From Egaibacter sp046050465 (GTDB taxonomy: Bacteria; Pseudomonadota; Gammaproteobacteria; Burkholderiales; Burkholderiaceae_C): a stretch of DNA of 64,000 nt. The translations under genes and the position numbers were made by a program. How positions within the stretch are numbered: the stretch's first letter is position 1; every line of letters begins with the position of its first letter. This document shows, piece by piece, positions 51,394-59,754 of the stretch. Below the pieces are notes generated by a model. The model did no database searches and was not told the origin of the DNA. It saw only the letters and a list, made by a program, of their open reading frames with translations. The DNA is taken from NCBI GenBank assembly GCA_046050465.1, contig JBJOPS010000028.1, positions 1 through 64,000 of the forward strand, in the 5' to 3' direction.

Positions 51394-52176
51394 TTAGTGA
51401 GAGGTGCCAAGGTAGGCACTGATCACGTCTTCGTTGTTGCGGACTTCTTCGGGGGTACCGTCGCCGATTTTTTTGCCGTAATCCAGCACCACCACGCGGT
51501 CTGAAATGTCCATCACCACGCCCATGTCGTGTTCGATCAGCACCACCGTCGTGCCGAACTCGTCGTTGATATCGAGCACAAAGCGGCACATGTCCTGCTT
51601 TTCCTCGACGTTCATGCCCGCCATGGGCTCGTCGAGCAGGAGCACTTGTGGCTCCATCGCCAGCGCACGGCCCAGGTCCACACGCTTTTGCAAGCCATAA
51701 GGCAATTGCCCAACCGGCGTTTTGCGGTGCGCCTGAATTTCCAGAAAGTCGATGATGTGCTCGACAAACTCGCGGTGTTGCGCTTCTTCGCGGGCGGCTG
51801 GTCCGACGCGCAGCGCCTGCATGAACAGGTTGCTCTTGATACGCAGATTACGCCCGGTCATGATGTTGTCGATCACACTCATGCCCTTGAACAGCGCCAG
51901 GTTCTGGAAGGTGCGTGCGACACCCATCTCGGCCACTTCACGCGGGTTCATGTGGCTGAAGGTCTTGCCGCGAAAGGTGATGTTGCCGTCTTGCGGCGTG
52001 TACACGCCGTTGATGCAATTGAGCATGGAGCTCTTGCCTGCGCCGTTGGGGCCGATGATGGCGCGGATTTCATGCTCTTTCACGTTGAACGAAATATCCG
52101 TCAGCGCCTTGACCCCGCCGAATCGCAGACTGATGTTGTTGACGTCGAGAATGACGTCGCCGATTTGTTTGCTCAT
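51394..52176 (-). CDS. livG: Liv-type ABC transporter ATP-binding protein LivG
   Basis: A 260-residue ATPase: Walker A GPNGAGKSS, GVARTFQNLALFKGMSVIDNIMTG, signature QLPYGLQKRVDLGRALA (the LivG variant of the ABC signature), Walker B LLLDEPMAGMN and switch IEHDMGVVMDIS. It follows the long-chain ligase gene by 20 bases and is the first transporter gene of the operon. Confidence 0.94.
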   Translation of the reverse strand: MSKQIGDVILDVNNISLRFGGVKALTDISFNVKEHEIRAIIGPNGAGKSSMLNCINGVYTPQDGNITFRGKTFSHMNPREVAEMGVARTFQNLALFKGMSVIDNIMTGRNLRIKSNLFMQALRVGPAAREEAQHREFVEHIIDFLEIQAHRKTPVGQLPYGLQKRVDLGRALAMEPQVLLLDEPMAGMNVEEKQDMCRFVLDINDEFGTTVVLIEHDMGVVMDISDRVVVLDYGKKIGDGTPEEVRNNEDVISAYLGTSH

Positions 52177-52196
52177 GATGCTTGTGTCATTCTTCT

Positions 52197-54152
52197 TCAG
52201 GCAGCGGCCTTGACCGGCGCAAAGGTTTTGGTGTCCGAGATCTTCAGCGTGGCGCTCACACTGCCGGTGCGCCCGTCTTCAAACTTCACCACTGTCTCAA
52301 TGAACTGTTCCTTTTTACCGCCATACAGCGCGTCAACCAGCGGCTGGTATTTCTCGGCGATGAAACCGCGGCGAACCTTGTTGGTGCGGGTGAGTTCACC
52401 ATCGTCGGCATCCAGCTCCTTGTGCAGCACCAGGAAGCGGCTCACCTGGCTGCCCGCCAGCAACTCGTCAACGGACAGATCGGCGTTGACCTTTTCCACA
52501 CACGCCTGAATCAGCTGGTACACCTCTGGTTTTTGCGCCAGATCGGTGTAGCCCGCATACGGCAGATTGCGCCGCTCGGCCCAGTTGCCCACAGCGTCAA
52601 AGTCGATGTTGATCATCACGCAGACCTGTTCGCGCTGATCGCCGTATGCCACCACTTCCTTGATTTGCGGGAAAAACTTGAGTTTGTTTTCAACATATTT
52701 GGGCGCGAACATCGCGCCGTCATTGGCGCCACCCTTGATGCGGCCCACGTCTTTCACCCGGTCGATGATCTTCAGGTGCCCATGCGCATCAATAAAGCCG
52801 GCGTCACTGGTGTGGTACCAGCCCGAAGCGTCCAGCACTTCGGCTGTAGCAGCCGGGTTCTTGTAATACTCTTTGAGCAAGCCGGGCGACTTGACCAGAA
52901 TTTCGCCATCCGCAGACACCTTGATTTCGACACCCTTGCAGGGAATTCCCACGGTATCGGCACGCGCCTCGTGGTCGGGTTGCAGACACACAAACACGGC
53001 GGTTTCGGTGGAGCCGTACAACTGCTTGAGGTTGATGCCGATGGATCGGTAAAAGCTGAACAGGTCCGGCCCGATGGCTTCACCCGCGGTGTAGGCCACG
53101 CGCACGCGGCTCATGCCCAGGTTGTTGCGCAACGGGCCATAAATGAGCGCGTTGCCCAAGGCATACAGCACCGTGCTGCCAAACCCGATGGACTTACCGT
53201 CCATGCGGGTCGGGCCCACGCGTTTGGCCAGGTCCATGAAGTAGTGGAACAGCTTGCGCTTGATGGTGCCCGCGTCTTCCATGCGAATCATCACGCTGGT
53301 CAGCAGGCCTTCAAACACCCGCGGGGGCGCGAAGTAATACGTCGGACCAATTTCCTTGAGGTCGATGGTGACGGTGGAAGCCGACTCGGGGCAGTTCACC
53401 ACGTAGCCGCACACCAGCCACTGGGCATAGCTGAAGATGTTCTGGCCCACCCACGCCGGGGGCAGGTAAGCCAGCACCTCTTCTGCACTGGTCAGCCTGT
53501 CAAACTCGGCGCCCGCCTGCGCGCGGTTGATCAGCGTGTCGTGCGTGTGCACCACGCCCTTGGGATTGCCGGTGGTGCCGGATGTGAAAAACATCGACGA
53601 CACGTCGTCCGGCTTCGTCTGCTGCACCTGCGCGTTGAAAAATTCGGGGTGCAAGGTGGCAAAAGCCTTGCCGGCAGCAAGCAACTCTTCCAGCGAGGCC
53701 AGCCCCGGCTCATCGTATTTGCGCAGCCCGCGCGGATCATCAAAAAAGATGTGGGCCAGTTGCGGGCACTTCTCGCGAATCTCCAGCAGCTTGTCCACCT
53801 GCTCCTGGTCTTCAGCAAAGGCGAAGCGCACTTCGGCGTTGTTGATGGGGAACACACATTCCAGCGCAGCGGCGTCCTGGTACAGCGGGATGGGAACCGC
53901 CCCCAGCGACTGCGCGGCCAGCATGGTGGCATACAGCCGCGGACGGTTGGCCCCTATGACGACCATGTGCTCATCGCGCTGCAAACCAGCCTGATGCAGA
54001 CCACAGGCCAGATGCTCCACCATCAGCGCGAGATCCGACCACGACAGGCTTTGCCAGATGCCGTATTCCTTTTCGCGCATGGCGGGCGCAGCGCCTCGCT
54101 CGGCCGCGTGTTTCAGCAAAAGTCTCGGGAACGTCGTTTGCACAGCAAGCAT
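52197..54152 (-). CDS. AMP-dependent acyl-CoA synthetase, long-chain (FAA1/FadD15-like) type
   Basis: A 651-residue ligase with the long-form architecture: P-loop FFTSGTTGNPKGVVHTH, ALGNALIYGPLRNNLG, YGSTETAVFVCLQ, WYHTSDAGFIDAHGHLKIIDRVKD and a C-terminal lid. Proteins of this type occur in Liv-transporter operons for aromatic or branched acids, and here it is the first gene. Its substrate is unknown; activation of the imported acid is likely. The start ATG 54152 gives MLAVQTTFPRLLLKHAAER. Confidence 0.88.
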   Translation of the reverse strand: MLAVQTTFPRLLLKHAAERGAAPAMREKEYGIWQSLSWSDLALMVEHLACGLHQAGLQRDEHMVVIGANRPRLYATMLAAQSLGAVPIPLYQDAAALECVFPINNAEVRFAFAEDQEQVDKLLEIREKCPQLAHIFFDDPRGLRKYDEPGLASLEELLAAGKAFATLHPEFFNAQVQQTKPDDVSSMFFTSGTTGNPKGVVHTHDTLINRAQAGAEFDRLTSAEEVLAYLPPAWVGQNIFSYAQWLVCGYVVNCPESASTVTIDLKEIGPTYYFAPPRVFEGLLTSVMIRMEDAGTIKRKLFHYFMDLAKRVGPTRMDGKSIGFGSTVLYALGNALIYGPLRNNLGMSRVRVAYTAGEAIGPDLFSFYRSIGINLKQLYGSTETAVFVCLQPDHEARADTVGIPCKGVEIKVSADGEILVKSPGLLKEYYKNPAATAEVLDASGWYHTSDAGFIDAHGHLKIIDRVKDVGRIKGGANDGAMFAPKYVENKLKFFPQIKEVVAYGDQREQVCVMINIDFDAVGNWAERRNLPYAGYTDLAQKPEVYQLIQACVEKVNADLSVDELLAGSQVSRFLVLHKELDADDGELTRTNKVRRGFIAEKYQPLVDALYGGKKEQFIETVVKFEDGRTGSVSATLKISDTKTFAPVKAAA

Positions 54153-54259
54153 CCTTCCGGTTCATGCCCGCTCAGTCTTTGAGACGGGTTATTGACCTGA
54201 AATGTAGAAACCAATTTGACGTTCAGATGTCGGTACGATGACAATTGGGGGTTTCGGAG

Positions 54260-54277
54260 ACTAGGAGTTTCCCTATG
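54260..54277. promoter_or_regulatory. CTAGGAG-TTTCCCTA motif in the acs-crp divergent promoter region
   Basis: ACTAGGAGTTTCCCTATG lies in the 176-base gap between the acyl-CoA synthetase gene and the divergent Crp/Fnr gene. It belongs to the set at 35352, 37534 and 45638. Confidence 0.45.
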
Positions 54278-54328
54278 TTTTCCACGAATTTCGGCAGCGC
54301 TGCACGCCATCCAACCCACCATTGACCC

Positions 54329-55045
54329 ATGTCAACTGATCTATCGCTTCACCACCGGCGCCGTGCGCCGACGCCCGCGGAAATGGCCGCCATTCCCTGG
54401 CTGGCGCTGCTGGGCGCGAACGAGCGTGAGCGCGCTGAACATGAGCTGAAGGTGGGCGACGCTCTGTCCGGTGACTTCGTGTGCCGCATCGGGCGGCCGG
54501 TGACGTATTGGTTTGGCGTGGTGGATGGCCTGCTGAAGATGAGCTCGGACAGCCCGGACGGCCACAGCATGACATTCACCGGCGTGCCGCCCGGCGGCTG
54601 GTTTGGCGAGGGCACGGCGCTCAAGCGCGAGCCGTATCGCTACAACATCCAGGCGCTGCGCAAAAGCGTGGTAGCCGGGCTGCCTGTGGACACGTTTCAC
54701 TGGCTGCTGGACCACTCCATCGGCTTCAACCGTTTTGTGATGAACCAGCTCAACGAACGGCTGGGCCAGTTCATCGCCGCACGTGAAATTGACCGCATGG
54801 CCAACCCCGAGGTGCGTGTGGCGCGCAGCCTGGCAGCGCTGTTCAACCCGGTGCTGTATCCCGGCGTGGGCGAGCTGCTGCGCATCACGCAGCAGGAGCT
54901 GGCGTATCTGGTGGGCCTGTCGCGCCAGCGCGTGAACGAGGCGCTAACCGCGCTGGCGACGCAGGGTGTGATTCGCGTGGAATACGGTGGTTTGCGGGTG
55001 TTAAGTCTGGCGGCGTTGAGGTCCAACATTTTCGATGCTAAATAG
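54329..55045 (+). CDS. Crp/Fnr family transcriptional regulator
   Basis: A 238-residue regulator with an N-terminal cyclic-nucleotide-like beta domain (VVDGLLKMSSDSPDGHSMTFTGVPPGGWFGEGTALK) and a C-terminal helix-turn-helix (LRITQQELAYLVGLSRQRVNEALTALATQGVI). No cysteine cluster for iron-sulfur is seen, so it is not a typical Fnr. It is divergent from the ligase/Liv operon and probably controls it; the effector is unknown. Confidence 0.9.
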   Translation: MSTDLSLHHRRRAPTPAEMAAIPWLALLGANERERAEHELKVGDALSGDFVCRIGRPVTYWFGVVDGLLKMSSDSPDGHSMTFTGVPPGGWFGEGTALKREPYRYNIQALRKSVVAGLPVDTFHWLLDHSIGFNRFVMNQLNERLGQFIAAREIDRMANPEVRVARSLAALFNPVLYPGVGELLRITQQELAYLVGLSRQRVNEALTALATQGVIRVEYGGLRVLSLAALRSNIFDAK

Positions 55046-55050
55046 GGTCT

Positions 55051-55105
55051 GAATTGGCTTCTAGCCCTCGTGGAATATTCGTGAGTAGCTATTGATTTTG
55101 TAGTG
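55051..55105 (+). repeat. Dispersed repeat family A, intergenic copy after the Crp/Fnr gene
   Basis: Plus strand: GGCTTCTAGCCCTCGTGG, AATATTCGTGAGTAGC, TATTGATTTTGTAGTG. It starts six bases after the regulator's stop codon. A possible truncated copy with the same lead-in (GGTCTGAATTG) follows rluF at about 57334. Confidence 0.8.
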
Positions 55106-55512
55106 TTTTGCCGGTTTGACTGCATTTCACGCTGGCGTTGTGGGCGAGGCCAGCGGCCCGGGTATCCGTTCTCCGGCCCACGCTCGCGGGCTGCCGTTTG
55201 TGGTTTGTTTGGGTCGTTGCGTTAACGACTTGATCGGTGCGTTTGCTCTGTGGCAACCGCGAATGGGGCCTGCGCCCGGATACCCAAGCCACTGGCCTTG
55301 GGTGGGGGTTTCGCGGCAGGGCCTCCTTCGTCATCCGTCGTGATAGCCGTTCATCCGTCTGCTGTTTTGCAGGGTTTGTCGGCATTTTCGTTGTGCATAT
55401 CTGCGCCCAATGAGATGAATTCAGTTATAAATCAAACACTTAAATAAATATTGGGGCGTGGGGATGGGCCAAAGCAGTCTTGTTCATAAGACCGGTTTCA
55501 CTTCCATAACAA
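55106..55512. other. Gene-free stretch between repeat A and the cassette-like gene
   Basis: No protein I recognise. A 98-codon minus-strand open frame (55089-55385) is highly basic and low in complexity and is not called. The last 70 bases (55430-55510) are AT-rich and end at a GTTAGGC heptamer (55513-55519) that begins the cassette-like segment. Confidence 0.4.
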
Positions 55513-55590
55513 GTTAGGCCCGACGACGCGAGCAGCACTAGATATCGGCCTTTGAGCCGCGCGCAAGATGAGCACTACAGGAACCATGAA

Positions 55591-55854
55591 ATGGCGAAAC
55601 GAAATGGGGCATATCAGAACATCGTCGTTCAATCCGTTATGGGGCGCGACAGCATGGGGCGGCCCAAGCTGCAAATCCGGCCCATGGAGGGGCAAGGCTT
55701 GGCGACCACGCTCAATGTCGAGTGCTCTAAGAAGCTCCGGGATGACTACCCAGTTGGCACGAAATTCCGAATACAAGCTCAACTCACAGACATGGACGGC
55801 ACTCCATTTCTATATAGCTACTATGGCTGGCCCGTCGAGGTTCTTAAGCCATGA
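55591..55854 (+). CDS. Small hypothetical protein, cassette-like
   Basis: An 87-residue protein starting MAKRNGAYQNIVVQSVMGRD, with AGGA eight bases before the ATG. It looks like a small beta-rich domain (PKLQIRPMEGQGL, GTKFRIQAQLTDMDGTPFLY, YYGWPVEVLKP) but I do not recognise a family. It is bracketed by GTTAGGC at 55513 and an attC-like site at 55880-55948, the layout of a single integron gene cassette. TTG 55552 would extend it by 13 residues. Confidence 0.6.
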   Translation: MAKRNGAYQNIVVQSVMGRDSMGRPKLQIRPMEGQGLATTLNVECSKKLRDDYPVGTKFRIQAQLTDMDGTPFLYSYYGWPVEVLKP

Positions 55855-55879
55855 TGCTTTTGCCGCGAGAGGAAGCTTG

Positions 55880-55948
55880 GCCCAACCAGTCGCGCGAGCC
55901 GACTCGCGTCGGCAAGCCTCCGCTCGCGGCTCAGCTTCAACGTTGAGC
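55880..55948 (+). other. attC-like recombination site
   Basis: An R'' box GCCCAAC (55880-55886) and an R' box GTTGAGC (55942-55948) fit the attC consensus RYYYAAC/GTTRRRY and are complementary in six of seven bases. The 55 bases between contain nested inverted repeats (GAGCCG/CGGCTC; GCCGAC/GTCGGC). Its length of 69 bases is within the attC range. It lies 25 bases after the small hypothetical gene. Confidence 0.5.
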
Positions 55949-55989
55949 GATAACTGCAACGAAAGAATATCTATTTTTTCTGAGGAAAT

Positions 55990-56040
55990 ATGCCTCTAGC
56001 CCTCGCCAGATATGCGCGGGTGGCTCTTATATTCATAGCA
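55990..56040 (+). repeat. Dispersed repeat family A, intergenic copy
   Basis: Plus strand: TGCCTCTAGCCCTCGCCAG, ATATGCGCGGGTGGC, TCTTATATTCATAGCA. It follows the attC-like site by about 40 bases. Confidence 0.75.
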
Positions 56041-56310
56041 AATTTTCGCAGGAAAAGTGTATTCCCCCAACCCGGTCAAACCACCTCCGCAGGCGTGCCG
56101 GGTGGCTGCGACGGGGCAACGAAGCTGTTCGCGATCCCCACATAATCCGCGCCCCAGAAGCAGCGTTAACGCAGTAACTGCAATCAACCCGTCCAGCCAC
56201 CCGCGAGATGCGCAGTGGACACGACGCGGACGCCCGGCGCGCGCGCCAGCCCCGTGATCAACCACCCAAACGAGCCGCACCCGAAAAACAGCAGAAAGTT
56301 AGGCAACAAA
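56041..56310. other. Gene-free stretch between two repeat A copies
   Basis: A 94-codon minus-strand open frame (55996-56280) runs through the preceding repeat and resembles nothing I know; it is not called. A lone GTTAGGC lies at 56298-56304 without a matching partner box. Confidence 0.35.
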
Positions 56311-56362
56311 TCAAACCCCAGCCCTTGTAAAATATGCGCAATTAGCTACCAAATTAATAGCA
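56311..56362 (+). repeat. Dispersed repeat family A, copy abutting the rluF start codon
   Basis: Plus strand: AACCCCAGCCCTTGTAAAAT, ATGCGCAATTAGCTACC, AAATTAATAGCAG, ending one base before the ATG at 56364. The repeat therefore forms the untranslated leader of rluF and replaces any normal ribosome-binding site. Confidence 0.75.
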
Positions 56363-56363
56363 G

Positions 56364-57332
56364 ATGACCGATTCCAAACCACTCACCACGTTCCGCCGCG
56401 CCGCACCCCCTCCGACCGGCAAACCCGCCAGCCGCGCGCCCATTCCCGCCGGGCAAACCAACACCGCCGCCTTTGGCGCCAACGGCACCATACGTCTGAA
56501 CAAACGCATGGCCGAGCTGGGGCTGGCTTCACGCCGCGAGGCTGATGAGTGGATTGGCAAGGGCTGGGTCAAGGTGAATGGCCAGGTGGCCGAGATGGGC
56601 ATGCAGGTGGCATCAAACGTGCGCATCGAGATCGACAAGGCCGCCAAAGGCCAGCAGGCCAACCAGGTCACGGTGCTGATCAACAAGCCGCTGGGGCTGG
56701 TGAGCGGCCAGGCCGAGGACGGCCACGAGCCTGCCATCACGTTGGTGCAACCGCAAAACCGCTGGACTGAAGACAACGCGCGGTTTTTCTTTCACGCAAG
56801 CCAGCTCAAAAGCCTGGTGCCTGCCGGACGGCTGGACATTGACTCCACCGGTTTGCTGGTGCTCACACAGGATGGCCGCGTGGCGCGCCAGCTCATTGGC
56901 GAAGATTCGGTGATGGAAAAAGAGTACCTGGTGCGGGTAATTTACACGGGCGTGCTCAATACCGCAGCGGCGACCTCTGCTGCGGCCACTTACGCGGCCC
57001 GCCCCGCCTTGCCCACCCAGCTCAGCCGCATTGACGATGACGACCCGGTGAGCACCGATGTGCAATCGGTGTTTCCGCTGGAAAAGCTCAAACTGCTGCG
57101 CCACGGCCTGAGCCTGGACGGCCAGGCCCTGAAACACGCCAGGGTGGAATGGCAAAACCCCGAGCAACTGCGCTTTGTGCTCACCGAAGGCAAAAAGCGC
57201 CAGATTCGCCGCATGTGCGAGCAGGTAGGTCTGAAGGTGGTGGGCCTCAAGCGCGTGCGCGTGGGCAACGTGATGCTGGGCAACCTGCCGCTGGGGCAAT
57301 GGCGCTATCTGGCGCCGCACGAGCGGTTCTGA
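56364..57332 (+). CDS. rluF: 23S rRNA pseudouridine synthase (RluF/RsuA family)
   Basis: A 322-residue enzyme with an N-terminal S4 domain (RLNKRMAELGLASRREADEWIGKGWVKVNG) and a catalytic domain carrying the active Asp in GRLDIDSTGLLVLTQDG, plus GKKRQIRRMCEQVGLKVVGLKRVRVG. It converts uridine to pseudouridine in large-subunit rRNA. An Ala/Thr-rich insert lies at about residues 195-215. The first 40 residues are Pro/Ala-rich. No ribosome-binding site is visible because a repeat A copy fills the leader. RluB/RluE are less likely given the S4 domain and length. Confidence 0.88.
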   Translation: MTDSKPLTTFRRAAPPPTGKPASRAPIPAGQTNTAAFGANGTIRLNKRMAELGLASRREADEWIGKGWVKVNGQVAEMGMQVASNVRIEIDKAAKGQQANQVTVLINKPLGLVSGQAEDGHEPAITLVQPQNRWTEDNARFFFHASQLKSLVPAGRLDIDSTGLLVLTQDGRVARQLIGEDSVMEKEYLVRVIYTGVLNTAAATSAAATYAARPALPTQLSRIDDDDPVSTDVQSVFPLEKLKLLRHGLSLDGQALKHARVEWQNPEQLRFVLTEGKKRQIRRMCEQVGLKVVGLKRVRVGNVMLGNLPLGQWRYLAPHERF

Positions 57333-57377
57333 TCCGGTCTGAATTGCAGCTAAAAGCCCAGGCAGGAAGATTCGGTA

Positions 57378-57611
57378 TCAAGCCAAAGACCGGGTATCGG
57401 GCAAGCCCATGGGCTCAGTATCTTTGTAAGTAGTCTCCGTGAACCGGCTGTCAGGTCTGGATTCCTGCGGCTGGATACTTTCCTGCCAGAGGTCCCATAC
57501 CGTATCCGAATCACTCTCCACCACCTCAGGTTGCGGCAAAGGATCCAGCATAGGGTCAAAAGTCTTACCGCCAGCTGGCAGTACAGCGGGCTTTGGTGTA
57601 GCCAGTTTCAT
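57378..57611 (-). CDS. Small acidic hypothetical protein
   Basis: A 77-residue protein starting MKLATPKPAVLPAGGKTFDP, with a strong AGGAG six bases before the ATG. It is rich in Pro, Asp and Glu with no hydrophobic core (LPQPEVVESDSDTVWDLWQES) and is probably disordered. No family is recognised. It is divergent from htpG. The ribosome-binding site is the main support. Confidence 0.55.
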   Translation of the reverse strand: MKLATPKPAVLPAGGKTFDPMLDPLPQPEVVESDSDTVWDLWQESIQPQESRPDSRFTETTYKDTEPMGLPDTRSLA

Positions 57612-57743
57612 TGCAACTCCTGATTGCGAACCCTTGAAGCTGACGCCGTCGCCCATAATTGGGGCTTACCACGTCTGGCACCCATATCCCGGGCGCGGGT
57701 TCCGATTTTATAGGCATATTCAATTTTTCACGCATTACTCCTC

Positions 57744-59744
57744 ATGACCAAGCAAACCCTTTCCTTTCAGGCCGAAGTGGCCCAACTACTGCACCTGGTA
57801 ACCCATGCGCTGTACTCCAACAAGGAAATTTTCCTGCGGGAACTGATCTCCAACGCATCCGACGCCTGCGACAAGCTGCGCTTTGACGCCATCAACGACA
57901 GTGGCCTGCTGGAGGATGCGCCCAACCTCGAAGTGCGGGTGAGCTTTGACAAGGACGCCAAAACGCTGACCATCACCGACAACGGCATCGGCATGAGCAC
58001 GCAGGAAGCCATTGACCACCTGGGCACGATTGCCAAGAGCGGCACCAAAGACTTTATGAGCAAGCTCAGCGGCGACCAGAAGGCCACCATGTCAGAAGAA
58101 GGGCAGCTGATTGGCCAGTTTGGCGTGGGCTTTTACTCAGGCTTTATCGTGGCTGACAAGATCACCGCGGAGTCGCGCCGTGCAGGCATGAAAGCTTCTG
58201 AGGGCGTGCGCTGGATAAGCGGTGGTGCGGGTGATTTTGAGGTGGAAAGCATCACCCGTGACAAGCGGGGAACGAGCATCATCCTGCACCTGCGTGAAGA
58301 CGCACTGGAATACGCCAACGCCTGGAAGATCAAGGGCATCATCAGCAAATACTCCGACCACATCAGCCTGCCCATCCTCATGGAAAAGGAAGAGTGGCAA
58401 GACGGCGAGTTGATCAACCCGAGTGATGAGAAAGGCGGTCGCCAGCCCGGCGCCATGGTCAAGACCGGCGAGTGGGAAACCGTCAACAAGGCCAGCGCCA
58501 TCTGGAGCCGCCCCAAAAAAGACATCACCGACGAACAGTACGACGAGTTCTACAAGCAGATCAGCCACGACTTTGAAGCCCCGCTGGCCCGCACCCACAA
58601 CCGCGTGGAAGGCAGCACCGAATACACCCAGTTGCTCTACATCCCCGGCAAAGCCCCGATGGACCTGTGGAATCGTGACAAAAAAGGCGGCTTGAAGCTG
58701 TATGTGAAGCGCGTGTTCATCATGGACGACGCGGAGGCGCTGCTGCCGACCTACCTGCGGTTTGTGAAAGGCGTGGTGGACTCTGCCGACCTGCCGCTGA
58801 ACGTGAGCCGTGAGCTGCTGCAGGAAAGCCGCGATGTGAAAGCCATCCGCGAGGGCTGCACCAAGCGCGTGCTGGGCATGCTGGAAGATCTGGCCAAGCA
58901 TGACAAGGCGCCGGAAACGTCCACAACGGACGGCGGCGTGACCGATGTGGTTTGCGCAGAAGACAAGGCAGAAGCCGAAGCGAACGTCGGCAAATACACG
59001 AAGTTCTACAACGAGTTCGGTGCCGTCCTCAAGGAAGGCCTGGGCGAAGACTTCGCCAACAAGGAGCGGCTGGCCAAACTGCTACGCTTTGCCAGCAGCA
59101 CGAGCGACACCGTGCGTGTGGGTTTTGCCGACTACAAGGCGCGCATGAAAGAAGGCCAGGAGGCCATCTACTTTATTACCGCCGACAACGCGGCCGCTGC
59201 CAAGAACAGCCCGCAGCTCGAAGTGTTCAAGAAAAAAGGCATTGAAGTGCTCTTGATGACCGACCGCGTGGACGAGTGGGCGCTGAACTACCTGCACGAC
59301 TTCGACGGCACACCGCTGCAAAGCGTAGCCAAGGGCGCAGTGGACCTGGGCAAGCTGCAGGACGAGACCGAAAAGAAGGCCGCCGAGGAAGCTGCCGAAG
59401 CCTTCAAGCCATTGCTGGCCAAACTGAAGGAAGCGCTGAAAGACAAGGCCGAAGACGTGCGCGTCACCACCCGTCTGGTGGATTCGCCAGCCTGCCTGGT
59501 CGTGCAGGACCACGGCATGAGCACGCAGCTGGCCCGCATGCTCAAGCAAGCCGGACAGGAAGCCCCCGAAGTAAAGCCCGTGCTGGAGGTGAATGTCGAG
59601 CACGCGCTGGTGAAAAAGCTCGACGGCTCGGTGCATTTCAACGATCTGGCGCACATCCTGTTTGACCAGGCGCTGCTGGCCGAAGGCGGCATGCCGGCCG
59701 ACCCGGCGGCTTATGTGAAGCGCGTCAACGCGCTATTGGTGTAA
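57744..59744 (+). CDS. htpG: Molecular chaperone HtpG (Hsp90)
   Basis: A 666-residue cytoplasmic Hsp90. The N-terminal ATP site has LYSNKEIFLRELISNASDACDKLRF, DNGIGMSTQEAIDHLGTIAKSGTKDF and GQFGVGFYSGFIVADKI. The middle domain has LYVKRVFIMDDAEALLPTYLRFVKGVVDSADLPLNVSRELLQ, and the C-terminal dimerisation domain ends LAEGGMPADPAAYVKRVNALL. It is a little longer than the E. coli protein (624), usual for betaproteobacteria. ATP-driven folding chaperone. Confidence 0.98.
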   Translation: MTKQTLSFQAEVAQLLHLVTHALYSNKEIFLRELISNASDACDKLRFDAINDSGLLEDAPNLEVRVSFDKDAKTLTITDNGIGMSTQEAIDHLGTIAKSGTKDFMSKLSGDQKATMSEEGQLIGQFGVGFYSGFIVADKITAESRRAGMKASEGVRWISGGAGDFEVESITRDKRGTSIILHLREDALEYANAWKIKGIISKYSDHISLPILMEKEEWQDGELINPSDEKGGRQPGAMVKTGEWETVNKASAIWSRPKKDITDEQYDEFYKQISHDFEAPLARTHNRVEGSTEYTQLLYIPGKAPMDLWNRDKKGGLKLYVKRVFIMDDAEALLPTYLRFVKGVVDSADLPLNVSRELLQESRDVKAIREGCTKRVLGMLEDLAKHDKAPETSTTDGGVTDVVCAEDKAEAEANVGKYTKFYNEFGAVLKEGLGEDFANKERLAKLLRFASSTSDTVRVGFADYKARMKEGQEAIYFITADNAAAAKNSPQLEVFKKKGIEVLLMTDRVDEWALNYLHDFDGTPLQSVAKGAVDLGKLQDETEKKAAEEAAEAFKPLLAKLKEALKDKAEDVRVTTRLVDSPACLVVQDHGMSTQLARMLKQAGQEAPEVKPVLEVNVEHALVKKLDGSVHFNDLAHILFDQALLAEGGMPADPAAYVKRVNALLV

Positions 59745-59754
59745 GCTGATTCGC

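Noticed and set aside
55089..55385. 98-codon minus-strand open frame after the Crp/Fnr gene
   Set aside because: Very basic, low complexity, no ribosome-binding site or recognisable family; overlaps a repeat copy. Probably non-coding.
55568..55999. 143-codon frame overlapping the cassette-like gene
   Set aside because: It runs through the attC-like site and lacks the ribosome-binding site that precedes the 87-residue frame, so it was set aside in favour of that frame.
55996..56280. 94-codon minus-strand open frame between two repeat copies
   Set aside because: Its 3' part is repeat sequence, it has no ribosome-binding site and no recognisable domain; high GC makes such frames common.
56298..56304. 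A third GTTAGGC heptamer, possible second attC R' box
   Set aside because: No matching RYYYAAC box with complementary arms upstream within 150 bases; likely chance.
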